A stretch of 54,020 nt of DNA from Pseudorhodoferax soli (GCF_003337555.1 NZ_QPJK01000003.1:1-54020), one strand, 5' to 3'. Counted from the first letter of the stretch, positions 26,237-34,783 are shown. Numbers and translations: made by a program. The notes: generated by a model not told the origin, from the letters alone.

Positions 26237-27028
26237 ATGACCCGAACCATTTCCAACCGCCTGGTGGCATTGCTGCTGCTTGGCTTCATCCCGCTCGTGG
26301 GCCTCGCCCACGGCATCTCCGAGGAGGACCGACAGCGCATGCTCGATGGCGGATACCTGCAGTACGTCGGCCTGGGCGCAAGCCACATGCTCACGGGCTA
26401 CGACCATCTGCTGTTCCTGTTCGGCGTGGTGTTCTTCCTGACCACGTTCAAGGACGTGGCCAAGTTCGTGACCGTCTTCACCGTCGGCCACTGCATCACG
26501 CTGGTGTTCGCGACCTACTTCAAAATCACCTGGAACTACTACCTGGTCGACGCCATCATCGCCGCGAGCGTCATCTACAAGGGCTTCGACAACAACGGCG
26601 GCTTCCAACGAGTGTTCGACATGAAGTCGCCGAACCTGCTGGGCGCCGTGTTCATCTTCGGGTTGTTGCATGGGTTTGGCCTGTCCACCCGGCTTCAGCA
26701 GTTGCCGCTGGGCGACGACCCCGCGGCGATGCTCGGACGCATCCTGAGCTTCAACGTGGGCGTGGAGCTGGGCCAGATAGCAGCGCTTGCCGCCATGGTG
26801 GCGCTGCTGGCTGCCTGGCGGCACCGGCCCTCGTTCAAGCGCTTCAGTTACGCGTCCAACCTGGCGCTGGTCTATGCCGGCGTCTACCTGCTGTTCACGC
26901 AGCTGCATGGCTACCAGCACGACACGGCTCCGGACAGCTTCCGTTTCCCGGTCGAAGAGCACCGCCACGTGCACGACGACATGAACATCGAGAACACCCA
27001 GGATGACAGCCGCAACACGCTCAACTGA
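26237..27028 (+). CDS. HupE/UreJ-family membrane protein
   Basis: A 263-residue protein with a signal peptide-like first segment (ending GLAH) and about six further membrane helices. The family signature is GASHMLTGYDHLLFLFGVVFF (about residues 45-65), followed by FTVGHCITL and FIFGLLHGFGLS, whose His residues are candidates for Ni/Co coordination. It ends in a soluble His/Asp-rich tail (EEHRHVHDDMNIE). HupE/UreJ proteins are secondary nickel or cobalt permeases. No hydrogenase or urease gene lies nearby; its neighbours are other metal-associated genes. The ATG at 26237 begins the signal sequence. Confidence 0.85.
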   Translation: MTRTISNRLVALLLLGFIPLVGLAHGISEEDRQRMLDGGYLQYVGLGASHMLTGYDHLLFLFGVVFFLTTFKDVAKFVTVFTVGHCITLVFATYFKITWNYYLVDAIIAASVIYKGFDNNGGFQRVFDMKSPNLLGAVFIFGLLHGFGLSTRLQQLPLGDDPAAMLGRILSFNVGVELGQIAALAAMVALLAAWRHRPSFKRFSYASNLALVYAGVYLLFTQLHGYQHDTAPDSFRFPVEEHRHVHDDMNIENTQDDSRNTLN

Positions 27029-27074
27029 ACCCGTTTCCTTCTCCTCTCCTATCTCTTCCTTCAAGGACCGCACC

Positions 27075-27425
27075 ATGAACAAGTCTCTCGTCGCCACCAT
27101 CGTCCTGTCTGCCGCTGCCTGCGTGCCTGCCGCCTACGCCAACGAGGGCGGCGCGTGCCACTTCCATGGGTCCAAGCCCGCCGCCGAGTCGGTCGTGACC
27201 GGCTGCGCCGAACAGCGCAAGCAGACGCTGGTCAAAGGTGGCAAGCTCGATGCATCGTGGACTGCCATCAAACCCGAGAAGGTCGAGACCATCGACGGCA
27301 AGAAGGGCAAGGAGTGGAAGTTGACCTTCAAGAACCCGGCAGTGGCCGATGCCAGCAAGCAGACGCTGTACATGTTCTACAGCCTGCCGGGCAACTTCAT
27401 TGCCGCCAACTTCACCGGGCAGTAA
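27075..27425 (+). CDS. Exported DUF6488-like small protein
   Basis: A 116-residue periplasmic protein with a signal peptide at 1-22 (ending AAYA). The mature part contains GGACHFHGS, a possible His/Cys metal site, then VTGCAEQRKQTLVKGGKLDASW and a C-terminal strand pair ending LPGNFIAANFTGQ. This pattern matches a small uncharacterised family I know as DUF6488, often encoded beside HupE and DMT genes. It lies between those two genes, with a 3-base gap to the next, so co-transcription is expected. The function is unknown. Confidence 0.7.
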   Translation: MNKSLVATIVLSAAACVPAAYANEGGACHFHGSKPAAESVVTGCAEQRKQTLVKGGKLDASWTAIKPEKVETIDGKKGKEWKLTFKNPAVADASKQTLYMFYSLPGNFIAANFTGQ

Positions 27426-27428
27426 GCC

Positions 27429-28481
27429 ATGCAGCGCGAACTGGCCTCACCCGCGCTGCGCGGCGGACTGCTCGCGCTGCTCGCTGCCGCCCTGTTCGGC
27501 CTGAGCACGCCGCTGGTGCAGGGCTTCGGGGCCGGCATCGGGCCGTTCACCACGGCTGCGCTGCTGTATGGCGGCGCCGCTGCGGTGGCGGCCTTGCTGC
27601 GCCGGCCCGCCACGCGCGAGGCGCAGCTGCGCCGTGGCGACCTGCCGCGCCTGCTGGCGATGGCCGGCATGGGGGCGGTCGTGGGGCCGGTCGCGCTGGC
27701 TTGGGGTCTGCAGCGCACCAGCGGTTCCAGCGCCTCGCTGATGCTGACGCTGGAGGCCGTGTTCACGGCCATCCTGGCCTGGCGCTGGTACGGCGAGACG
27801 CTGGACCGGCGCGTCATCGCGGCCGTCGCACTGTTGCTGCTGGGCGGCGTGGTGTTGGTGCTGGAGCAAGGCCTGGCCGGCCAGGTTCAGTTGCTCGGAC
27901 TGCTGGCCGTGACGGTGGCCACCATCGCCTGGGGCGTGGACAACACGCTGTCGCGCGGTGTGGCCGACCGTGACCCGGGCCAGGTCGTCGTGGTCAAGGC
28001 CACGCTGGGCACCGTGGCAACCGTTCTGATGGCCTGGCTGTGGGGCGAGCCGGTCCCAGGCCTGGCAACCATGCTGGCATTGTTGGCCGTGGGTGCGACC
28101 GGCTACGGCCTGAGCCTGCGCTTTTACCTACTTGCGCAGCGCGAGTTCGGCGCCGCACGCACGGGTTCGGTGTTCGCCTTCGCGCCCTTCATCGGCGCCC
28201 TGGGCGCTTTTGCATTGGGCGACCGGTCGGGGTCCTGGTTGATGGGCCTGGGTGGGGTGTTCATGATTTGCGGCGTGGTGCTGCACCTGGCCGAGAGGCA
28301 CGAGCACTCCCATACGCACGAGACCCTCGAGCACGAGCACGCGCACACCCATGACGACGACCATCACCTGCACGGCCATGACGTGATGCCTGCTGGCCCA
28401 CACAGCCACCGGCATCGCCATACGTCAGTCAAACATGCTCATCCACACGTGCCCGACGCACATCACCAGCATCCGCATTGA
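27429..28481 (+). CDS. EamA/DMT transporter with long histidine-rich C-terminal tail
   Basis: A 350-residue protein. Residues 1-285 form ten membrane helices in two EamA repeats (TSGSSASLMLTLEAVFTAILAW and ARTGSVFAFAPFIGALGAFAL are the characteristic helix 4-5 regions). Residues 290-350 form a cytoplasmic tail with more than 20 His (HEHSHTHE, HEHAHTHDDDHHLHGHD, HAHPHVPDAHHQHPH). His-rich tails of this sort occur on metal transporters and support a divalent-metal role. It is 3 bases downstream of the DUF6488-like gene, so in operon with it. The last 53 bases overlap, in antisense, the 3' end of an IS66 transposase gene. Confidence 0.85.
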   Translation: MQRELASPALRGGLLALLAAALFGLSTPLVQGFGAGIGPFTTAALLYGGAAAVAALLRRPATREAQLRRGDLPRLLAMAGMGAVVGPVALAWGLQRTSGSSASLMLTLEAVFTAILAWRWYGETLDRRVIAAVALLLLGGVVLVLEQGLAGQVQLLGLLAVTVATIAWGVDNTLSRGVADRDPGQVVVVKATLGTVATVLMAWLWGEPVPGLATMLALLAVGATGYGLSLRFYLLAQREFGAARTGSVFAFAPFIGALGAFALGDRSGSWLMGLGGVFMICGVVLHLAERHEHSHTHETLEHEHAHTHDDDHHLHGHDVMPAGPHSHRHRHTSVKHAHPHVPDAHHQHPH

Positions 28482-30012
28482 CCCAGCGATGCGGCAAGAG
28501 TTCTCCGATACGGCTTGCCGGCTGAGTGGGCAGGCGCTCCAGCACGTCGCGTAGATAGGCATAAGGGTCGTGCCCGTTGAGCCGCGCCGAGTGCACCAAG
28601 CTCATCACGGCCGCGGCGCGTCGACCAGCACGCAAGCTGCCGGCGAACAACCAGTTGGCTCGTCCAAGGGCCACTGGTCTGATTTGGTTTTCGACGCGGT
28701 TGTTGTCTGGCGGCAGCCGACCGTCCTCCAGGTAGCGCGTCAGCGCGTTCCAGCAGCCGAGGCTGTACTGGATGGCTCGGGCCGTGGCGGAGCCGCTGGG
28801 CACCAGCGCGCGCTGCTGCAGCAACCACGCATGCAGCAGGTCGGCCACCGGTTTGGCTTCACTCCTGCGCCGTTGGAGTCGCTCCTCAGCGCTCAACTCC
28901 TGCAGCTGCCGTTCGACGTCGTACAGGCGCGTGAAGAACCGCAGCGCCTGTTCGGCAACCGTGCTCTGGTGGCTGACCCACAGGTCGTAGAACTTGCGCC
29001 TCGCATGGGCCAGGCAACCCGCTTCAACGACGCCCATCTCGAAGAGCGCCTTGTACCCAGAGAACTGGTCGCAAACCAGCGTGCCGCGCCATCCGCCCGT
29101 TGGCGTCACGCCAAGGAACTCACGCGCGTGCTGGCCTGCGCGGCTCTCGGCGAAGTCGAAGACCACGGCGTGCATGCCCGAGAAGCGCGTGCTGCAATAG
29201 CTCCACAGGTAGGCGCGGTGTGTCTTGCCGTTGCCTGGCTTGAGCATGGCCACGGGCGTTTCGTCCGCATGCAGCACAGGGTGCAGCAACAGCTCCTGCT
29301 TGAGCGCGTCCACGAGCGGCTGCAGCTGCACGCCGCAGGCGCCGACCCACTGTGCCAGGGTGGAGCGCGACAGCGCCATGCCAGCCCGCGCAAAGATGCT
29401 CTCCTGGCGGTACAGCGGCAGGTGGTCGGCATACTTGGCCACCAGGACCTGGGCCAGCAGACCGGCGGTCGGAATGCCCTTGTCGATGACGTGCGGTGGC
29501 ACCGGTGCCTGCACCAGGGTCTCGCAGCGCGCGCACACCCACTTGCCGCGCACGTGACGCTCGACCGTGCAGGAACCGGGTTGGTAGTCCAGCTTCTCGG
29601 CGATGTCCTCGCCAATGCGCTTGAGCGCGCAGCCGCAGTGGCAAGTGGTGCTGTGCGGCTCGTAGTGCACGTCGCGTCGCGGCAGGTGCGTCGGCAGTGG
29701 CATGCGTCGCGCGGTCTGGCGGTCGGGCATGGCTTGCTTGCCCGGTGCGAGGCGGTCCATCTCGCTGGCCAGTGCCTCCAGGTCGGCTTCGACGGCTTCT
29801 TCGAGGAGGCTAATCTGTTCGGGGCTGTAGCGCTCAGCCTTGGCGCCGAACTTCATGCGCTTGAGCACGGCCATCTCGTGCGTAATCTTGTCGATGACGG
29901 CCTGCTTGAACGTGAGCGCGCTCTCGGTGGCCTGTACCTTGGCCTGTAGCGACTGCACCATCTCGCGCAACTGGTGCGTGTCCAGGTGGTGCAGCTCGGC
30001 GGCGTTCATCAC
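28429..30012 (-). CDS. tnpC: IS66 transposase TnpC
   Basis: A 527-residue DDE transposase with an N-terminal coiled-coil/leucine-rich region (LREMVQSLQAKVQATESAL, then MKFGAKAERYSPEQ). A zinc-finger-like Cys cluster follows (HSTTCHCGCAL and VCARCETL). The catalytic region has HADETPVAML, GGWRGTLVCDQFSGYKALFE and the C-terminal NNRVENQIRPVALGRANWLFAGS. The usual end is near LLPHRW. Here about 18 extra residues follow (VNADAGDVRRARVDEHV) because the frame reads into the antisense of the transporter tail. The catalytic core looks intact, but the element lacks one end. Confidence 0.88.
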   Translation of the reverse strand: MMNAAELHHLDTHQLREMVQSLQAKVQATESALTFKQAVIDKITHEMAVLKRMKFGAKAERYSPEQISLLEEAVEADLEALASEMDRLAPGKQAMPDRQTARRMPLPTHLPRRDVHYEPHSTTCHCGCALKRIGEDIAEKLDYQPGSCTVERHVRGKWVCARCETLVQAPVPPHVIDKGIPTAGLLAQVLVAKYADHLPLYRQESIFARAGMALSRSTLAQWVGACGVQLQPLVDALKQELLLHPVLHADETPVAMLKPGNGKTHRAYLWSYCSTRFSGMHAVVFDFAESRAGQHAREFLGVTPTGGWRGTLVCDQFSGYKALFEMGVVEAGCLAHARRKFYDLWVSHQSTVAEQALRFFTRLYDVERQLQELSAEERLQRRRSEAKPVADLLHAWLLQQRALVPSGSATARAIQYSLGCWNALTRYLEDGRLPPDNNRVENQIRPVALGRANWLFAGSLRAGRRAAAVMSLVHSARLNGHDPYAYLRDVLERLPTQPASRIGELLPHRWVNADAGDVRRARVDEHV

Positions 30013-30067
30013 CCCGGTAGCTTGCCGCCTCCTTCGCGAAGGCGCATCGGCACATCCGGCAATTGCG

Positions 30068-30400
30068 TCAGAGCAGGCGGATGACCCCAGCCTCGCCCAT
30101 GCGCTGCCAGGGCAGGCCCAGCACCAGCGCGTCGAGCTGCTGGCTCGTCAGCTGCAGCGTGCTGGTGACGTCACATGGCCAGGCGAACCGGCCCTTGTTG
30201 AGCCGCCTGGCTGCGAGCCACACGCCCACACCGTCGTGGACGAGCACCTTCATACGGTTGGCCCTGCGATTCGCGAAGAGGTAGGCGGTGTGCGGATGGG
30301 CGCCGCCGAACACGCGCACAACGCGAGCCAGCGCGGACTCCGTGCCCGAGCGCATGTCCAATGGCTCGACCGCCAGCCACACGGCGTCGACCCGAATCAA
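30068..30400 (-). CDS. tnpB: IS66 accessory protein TnpB
   Basis: A 110-residue protein of the IS66 Orf2 family. It begins IRVDAVWLAVEPLDMRSGTES and contains HPHTAYLFANRRANRMKVLVHDGVGVWLAARRLNKGRF, the family core. The likely start is a TTG overlapping the tnpA stop (TTGA), giving translational coupling. The exact role in transposition is not established for the family. Confidence 0.82.
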   Translation of the reverse strand: MIRVDAVWLAVEPLDMRSGTESALARVVRVFGGAHPHTAYLFANRRANRMKVLVHDGVGVWLAARRLNKGRFAWPCDVTSTLQLTSQQLDALVLGLPWQRMGEAGVIRLL

Positions 30401-30792
30401 CGCAGAATCTCGCGCAGCCAGGCCGCGCACTGCGACATCGACGACACCGGCCAAGTGCAGTTGACGGTCAGCGTGCCTCGGCGCAGTTCCAGTTGGACCA
30501 CCTCAGCGGCGGTGCGCTGCACAGCTGGCGGCAAGGTGACCGCGATGAACCTGGGCTCAGGACCGACATCATGGGTTGAGCCCAGACCGGCCGGTGCAGG
30601 ACGCGCTTCGCGCCGCCACTTGTGCACGAGGTTGGCGTTCAGGCCATGCGCCAGCGCGATGCTGGCCACCGACGCACCAGGCGCGGCGCACTGCTCGAGA
30701 ACTGCCTGCTTCAGGCTCGCATCATGACGGCGGCGCTTTGCCGGTTGGCTGGCTTCCATGGTGTCCACTTCAATCCCGTTGGTGGACACCAT
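30397..30792 (-). CDS. tnpA: IS66 accessory protein TnpA
   Basis: A 131-residue protein with an N-terminal HTH of transposase-8 type (RRRHDASLKQAVLEQCAAPGASVASIALAHGLNANLVHKWRRE, read in pieces). The C-terminal half is FIAVTLPP...VQLELRRGTLTVNCTWP, ending in LREILR. The start is uncertain among Met codons at 30819, 30792 and 30759; 30792 is given because family members usually begin with a short segment before EVDT. It overlaps tnpB by 4 bases. Confidence 0.8.
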   Translation of the reverse strand: MVSTNGIEVDTMEASQPAKRRRHDASLKQAVLEQCAAPGASVASIALAHGLNANLVHKWRREARPAPAGLGSTHDVGPEPRFIAVTLPPAVQRTAAEVVQLELRRGTLTVNCTWPVSSMSQCAAWLREILR

Positions 30793-30841
30793 CCTCGGCG
30801 GCCGGCCCGACAATCTCAAGATGGGTTTGCCGGACGCTTAC

Positions 30842-31374
30842 GCGCCTGCCAAGATGTAGGAGGCACATCATTGAGGTGATCCGGATGACCTGTTGTCAAG
30901 CTAGCTTGGCCTGGAAGGCTGCCCATCTTGTCGCTGAGCGCGCGGAACGGCGGGTGTTTCGCGGTAGTCTGACCGGCATCCCCGCTACGCCCGCTGAACA
31001 GGAAAACGCCACATCATTGCGAACCGACGCCCGGCAAAAACTACGCGCAATGCTGTCTGCCTGCTCCGCTTAACGGGACGTTCTTGCTTCCCAAGACGGA
31101 CCGAGCCAGTGGGAGCGCTGCTTGCCAGGCCTTCGCATGGCAACCTGCGTGGACGGGGCTGTGAATGAGGGCCGGACCGCGTTTCACGCCGGGTTGCCAT
31201 CCCGCGCAAATCCCTACCCTGAATCTCCGGGCCTCTTGCAAGTCGCTTGGTCTATGGGCTGGCACCAAGAGCAAGGGGCGATCGCAGTGCGGGAAGCCCG
31301 GGTGCTGACAAGAGCCGTGAGGGCGTGCAGATTGATGCAGCGCAAGCGGCCAAACACTTAGCGCACGGACGTAC
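30842..31374. other. Intergenic stretch after the IS66 right end
   Basis: About 530 bases with no recognised gene. It includes a perfect 12-bp palindrome CAAGCTAGCTTG at 30897-30908 of unknown meaning. Confidence 0.45.
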
Positions 31375-31617
31375 TTAGAGCGGAAACCGTGGCGGCCTCA
31401 TGCGCTCTCGCGCCAATGCCGCGCGGCCCTCTGGCGCAATTCTGTGAACGACCGATGAACGATCACCGTCCTCGGCGCTCGGCGCGGACACTGAGGCTTC
31501 AATAAAGCCCGCCGCGCGAAGCGCTTGAATATCGCGCACTGCGTCTTGATCATCGACGTGCAGCGGAAATGCAGCATTCGCGATGGATTTCAAGAATTGC
31601 ATAGGCCGCATAGACAT
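31375..31617 (-). CDS. Small hypothetical protein, winged-helix-like
   Basis: An 80-residue protein. It begins MSMRPMQFLKSIANAAFPLHVDDQ, followed by AVRDIQALRAAGFIEASVSAP and a C-terminal VVHRIAPEGRAAL. The helix-helix-wing spacing and the final 'T/I-x-E-GR-x-AL' resemble small winged-helix proteins in which the last motif closes the wing. I recognise this as a recurrent hypothetical in Burkholderiales but cannot name a function. It is divergent from the small gene at 31740. Confidence 0.55.
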   Translation of the reverse strand: MSMRPMQFLKSIANAAFPLHVDDQDAVRDIQALRAAGFIEASVSAPSAEDGDRSSVVHRIAPEGRAALARERMRPPRFPL

Positions 31618-31739
31618 ACACTGATGTTATGTCACCGGAGCAACGCGACAGCGTGACACCGTGCAAACCCGTCATGTCAAGAATGGAACCTAAGAAGGCG
31701 CCCGTCTAGAACAACGCGACGCCCAACCGGGAGCAGGCA

Positions 31740-32042
31740 ATGGCGTTCCATGCGCTTCGCATTTTCGCTGTGTCGGGCGTGACCTCATGTACTGCCCAAC
31801 GCTCGAAAGCCGAGTGCTTGGACGTGCTGATTCTGGGTACTCCTGAAGCTTTGCGTACCGTCGCCCAACGGATGATGCTGGGACCACTCGATGCCGAGTT
31901 CAACGGCGAGCAGTTCCGATTGACCAGATTCACTGTGCGGAACCAAGGGGACCGTGGGCGCTTGGTCTTCCGGGCAGACCACGAGGCGGTGGAGCGGTCC
32001 TACCCCGTCGCTAACGGCTGCGCCGATCCGCCGGCGCATTGA
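31740..32042 (+). CDS. Small protein of an unnamed family (copy 2)
   Basis: A 100-residue protein, paralogous to the one at 24905. The shared block runs from LDVLILGTPEALRTVAQRM to FRLTRFTVRNQGDRGRLVF, about half identical to copy 1, with the NQGDRGRLVF segment fully conserved. The N-terminal 28 residues (MAFHALRIFAVSG...) differ and may not be translated. GGGAGCAGGCA lies just before the ATG. It is flanked by small unknown genes and an integrase remnant. No known domain is recognised. Confidence 0.65.
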   Translation: MAFHALRIFAVSGVTSCTAQRSKAECLDVLILGTPEALRTVAQRMMLGPLDAEFNGEQFRLTRFTVRNQGDRGRLVFRADHEAVERSYPVANGCADPPAH

Positions 32043-32480
32043 GGGACGCAGACCCCGCCAGGTTGTGCCTGCGCCCCGTGGACAACCCTGTGCCTAGCCC
32101 CATGCAGAATCCGTGAGTGTTGCCAGGCGCGGGCTGCGCTGCGGTGCTCAAGGAATGGGCACATGTCGGCCCATTTCGCTTGGGCCCCGTAAACCCGTCG
32201 TCGCGACCAGCGCTGTCGTCAGGCCGAGGACTCCTTGGAGCCATGTGGGGTGAGTACGCTCGCCAGCGGCCACCGACAGCAAACGCTGCACTGCTGACGT
32301 TCAGGTCGATGAGGCGGATGACAGCAACGGGCGCAATCCAGCCGCTGACCACGGTGTCGAAACTCCTGTTCACGTTCTACCGAACTCGCAGTTCACGATC
32401 ATCCGGAGGCCGTGTCCACGTTGGGCCGAAATATGCAGCAAACGGCCTCAGGCGTCAGGCGCCTACAGTGGCGTCTAGAT
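32043..32480. other. Intergenic stretch without a recognisable gene
   Basis: About 440 bases between the small gene and the integrase fragment. No gene, RNA or convincing repeat was recognised. Confidence 0.45.
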
Positions 32481-33026
32481 TCAGCATGCGGCGCACGACA
32501 TGCGCCTGCGTTGAAGCGCCCATTCGTTCTGCACCTGGGACACCGGCACCATGTTGGCGTGGTCAGTCATCGAGGTTTCCGAGATCTCCTGCGGCCGTCT
32601 TCCGAGCAGTTGCAAGGCATCGAGCTTTTCCTTCGCAAAGTCGTAGAGGAGGTAGTGGCGACGAACTTTGCTGCCCGGCAACATATGGTTCTGGCACCGG
32701 TCGATCACGTCTGGCGTGATGCCAAATTCCTGCATCATGGCCGCGCCGGTCCGCGTGATGTCGTACGGCGTCCAAGCGCCGTTTCGGCCTTGGGCAAGGA
32801 CAAGCGAGTTGACATTGCATCGCGCTCTCAGATCCCTGCGTTCCTTGAACTGGGTCTGCCAGTCACCGAGTTGCTTTGCCATTGCTTTCGCGTCCAGCGG
32901 TGCCTTTCCCGAAGTCGCGGGAAAGCACCATCCACCGGAGCCGGTGATCTCGTGGAGCTTCTTGATGTGAGCCAGTGAGAAGTCCGACAGAAACACGAGC
33001 CATCCACCTTTGATCAACGTCGTCAT
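32481..33026 (-). pseudogene. Truncated P4-type integrase, catalytic domain only
   Basis: A 181-residue fragment matching the C-terminal half of a tyrosine recombinase: LSDFSLAHIKKLHEITGSGGWCFPA, then WTPYDITRTGAAMMQEFGI, PDVIDRCQNHML and RRHYLLYDFAKEKLDALQLLG. The N-terminal arm and core-binding domains and the first catalytic Arg are missing. The HxxR box has Tyr in place of His (TPYDITRT, where TPHDLRRT is usual). It directly follows the intact integrase on the same strand and is probably the remains of an earlier insertion at the same tRNA. Confidence 0.75.
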
Positions 33027-33044
33027 CCTCTCTGTCGGCTTGCG

Positions 33045-34238
33045 TCACTTCCCCCTTAAAAAACCTGCCCATGCGGCCATCATCTCGGCCCGCTTGTTGA
33101 ATAGGTCGCCACGCCTATAGGCAGCCTCAACCTTGTTTTCAATGGCATGCGCCAGCGCCATTTCGCAGACTTCGCGCGGGTAGCTGGTGCGCTCGGCCGC
33201 CCAGTCGCGGAAGCTCGAGCGCATGCCATGCGGCACGGCCTCGACTTCCATGCGGCGTGTAACAGCAGTCAGCGACATGTCCGACAGCACGCCGCCGCGG
33301 GGGGCTGGGAACACGAGGTCATTGCCGTCGACACGGGGGACGCTGTCCAGCAACTGGAGCGCTTGGGGTGACAGCGGGACACGGTGCTCAACGCCTGCTT
33401 TCATGCGCTCTTTCGGCACGGTCCAGGTCTTGCCCGGAATGTCGAACTCGGACCACCGCGCGCCCCGGATCTCGCCCGATCGGCTGGCGGTCAGCACCAG
33501 GAACTCCAGCGCTCGGGCGGCCACGCCGCCACGCTTGCGCAGGTTGCTCATGAAGCCGGGCATAGCATCGACGGGCAGTGCAGGGTGGTGGCTGACCTTG
33601 GCAAGCTTCGTGGGCGCTGGCAGGAGCTTGTCCAGATGGCCACGCCAGCGGGCTGGGTTCTCGCCCTCCCGGTAGCCGCGGACGCGGGCCCAGTCCAGCA
33701 CCTGCTCAATGCGGCCGCGTACCCGAGTGGCGGTCTCGGTCTTGGTGGTCCAGATCGGCCGCAGGATCGAGAGGACGTGCGCTTGGCTCACGTCGGACAC
33801 CAGTACCTTCCCTATGGTCGGGCCGGCGTAGGTTTCCAGCGTCGCCGTCCACTGCGCGCGGTGCTTGGCGTTGCGCCATTGGTCGCCCTTGTCCGTGACG
33901 AACTGCCTAGCGGCATCGGCGAAGGTGAGGGCTTTGGCTTGTTCGGCTCGCAGGGCGCTGGCCGCCCGTTGGCGCGCCAGAATGGGATCAACTCCCAGTT
34001 CGACCTTCGCTCGCGCTGCGCGCGCCTTGTCACGCGCTATGGCCAGGGGCACCTCGGGGAAAGCTCCCAGCCCCATCTCGCGGCGCTTGCTGCCGATGGT
34101 GGCCCGCAAGATCCACGACTTAGTGCCGCCAGGTGCGATCTGCAGATACAAGCCGGAGACGCCCCCCACCGCGTGCATGCCTGGATCTTTCAGGCGTCCC
34201 ACGGCCAGCGCGCCCAGTTCAGTTGCTCGGCGGACCAT
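33045..34238 (-). CDS. P4-type tyrosine integrase of a tRNA-Gly island
   Basis: A 397-residue site-specific recombinase. The N-terminal DUF4102 arm-binding domain (GLYLQIAPGGTKSWILRATIGSKRREMGLGAFP, about residues 28-62, and AIARDKARAARAKVELG) is followed by the core-binding domain. The catalytic domain has Arg in TASRSGEIRGARW, HxxR in VPHGMRSSFRDWA, His in LAHAIENKVEAAY and Tyr in that final AAYRRGD. All catalytic residues are present, so it may be active. Transcription points away from the tRNA-Gly 470 bases to its right, the usual arrangement for an integrase next to its attachment site. Confidence 0.92.
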   Translation of the reverse strand: MVRRATELGALAVGRLKDPGMHAVGGVSGLYLQIAPGGTKSWILRATIGSKRREMGLGAFPEVPLAIARDKARAARAKVELGVDPILARQRAASALRAEQAKALTFADAARQFVTDKGDQWRNAKHRAQWTATLETYAGPTIGKVLVSDVSQAHVLSILRPIWTTKTETATRVRGRIEQVLDWARVRGYREGENPARWRGHLDKLLPAPTKLAKVSHHPALPVDAMPGFMSNLRKRGGVAARALEFLVLTASRSGEIRGARWSEFDIPGKTWTVPKERMKAGVEHRVPLSPQALQLLDSVPRVDGNDLVFPAPRGGVLSDMSLTAVTRRMEVEAVPHGMRSSFRDWAAERTSYPREVCEMALAHAIENKVEAAYRRGDLFNKRAEMMAAWAGFLRGK

Positions 34239-34709
34239 TTTCTACCCACCTTTCAACCCATCAAAGGCGATGAGATTGGTGGCGATTATGCGCGACGGCG
34301 TGAGACAGCCGCAAAGCGGTCTTCCCTCTGAATACCGCCATGAACGCGCCTTTCTGGGACGACGTGAATCACCATCGGGGCGGACTCCGTTTCCGCCAGA
34401 CAAAACAAGACGGGCCTTCGGGCCCGTTTTTCTTTGGTGCTCCCCCGTCAGCACCGCTTCTCGTCACACGCGCTGGCGGGCATCGGGCCCCATTGCCCTT
34501 GGCTCACTATTGGCCGCTTGACGATGAGCGCCCGGGCGGCGCGTGCCATCACCACGATGGTGGGCAACTTCGGCCGAGCGACGCGCCATGGCAGTCAAAC
34601 CAAGGAATGCTCGAGTCGGCCCAGGAGTCCGTTACAGCGAGGTAACGACTTTCGGCAGCGCAGCTCGCGCTTGGGGCCTTTGTGCGCGGCGGCAGGCCGA
34701 GCGTTGCGT
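34239..34709. other. Region between integrase and tRNA-Gly
   Basis: About 470 bases containing the integrase promoter region and a strong terminator hairpin (listed separately). No gene is recognised. Confidence 0.5.
34410..34433 (+). terminator. Intrinsic terminator hairpin
   Basis: ACGGGCC - TTCG - GGCCCGT stem-loop with a UUCG tetraloop, followed by a T-run (TTTTTC). A run of A residues precedes it, so it may act in both directions. No plus-strand gene ends just before it, so it may be a leftover from before the island inserted. Confidence 0.75.
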
Positions 34710-34783
34710 TGGAGCGGGTGAAGGGAATCGAACCCTCGTATGAAGCTTGGGAAGCTGCCGTTCTACCATTGAACTACACCCGC
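34710..34783 (-). tRNA. tRNA-Gly (anticodon CCC)
   Basis: A 74-nt gene on the minus strand with CCA encoded. The acceptor stem begins GCGGGTG, the D arm is GTTC-AATGGTA-GAAC, and the anticodon loop is TTCCCAA with anticodon CCC. The T arm GAGGGTTCGATTCCCTT and acceptor end CACCCGC-TCCA close the cloverleaf. One C-U mismatch occurs in the anticodon stem. It closely resembles the standard bacterial tRNA-Gly(CCC). It sits at the end of the accessory region, with an integrase on its 3' side, and is probably the island's insertion site. Confidence 0.93.

Larger units (their letters stand above)
28429..30841 (-). mobile_element. IS66-family insertion sequence, left end lost
   Basis: Contains tnpA, tnpB and tnpC in order on the minus strand. 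The right end is recognisable: the plus strand ends GTTTGCCGGACGCTTAC at 30841, i.e. the inward-reading terminus GTAAGCGTCCGGCAAAC typical of the family. No matching left terminus is present. The tnpC frame runs into the 3' end of the adjacent transporter gene, so the true junction probably lies near 28482-28495 and the left inverted repeat has been deleted. No 8-bp target duplication was found. Confidence 0.85.

Noticed and set aside
28418-28434. CGTCAGTCAAAC as a possible left inverted repeat of IS66
   Set aside because: It matches 10 of 12 bases of the right end. However, it lies inside the native His-rich tail of the transporter gene, which reads HTSVKHAHPHVPD through it, and no target duplication supports it.
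30897-30908. CAAGCTAGCTTG palindrome
   Set aside because: Perfect but isolated, with no adjacent gene start. Short palindromes of this length occur by chance.
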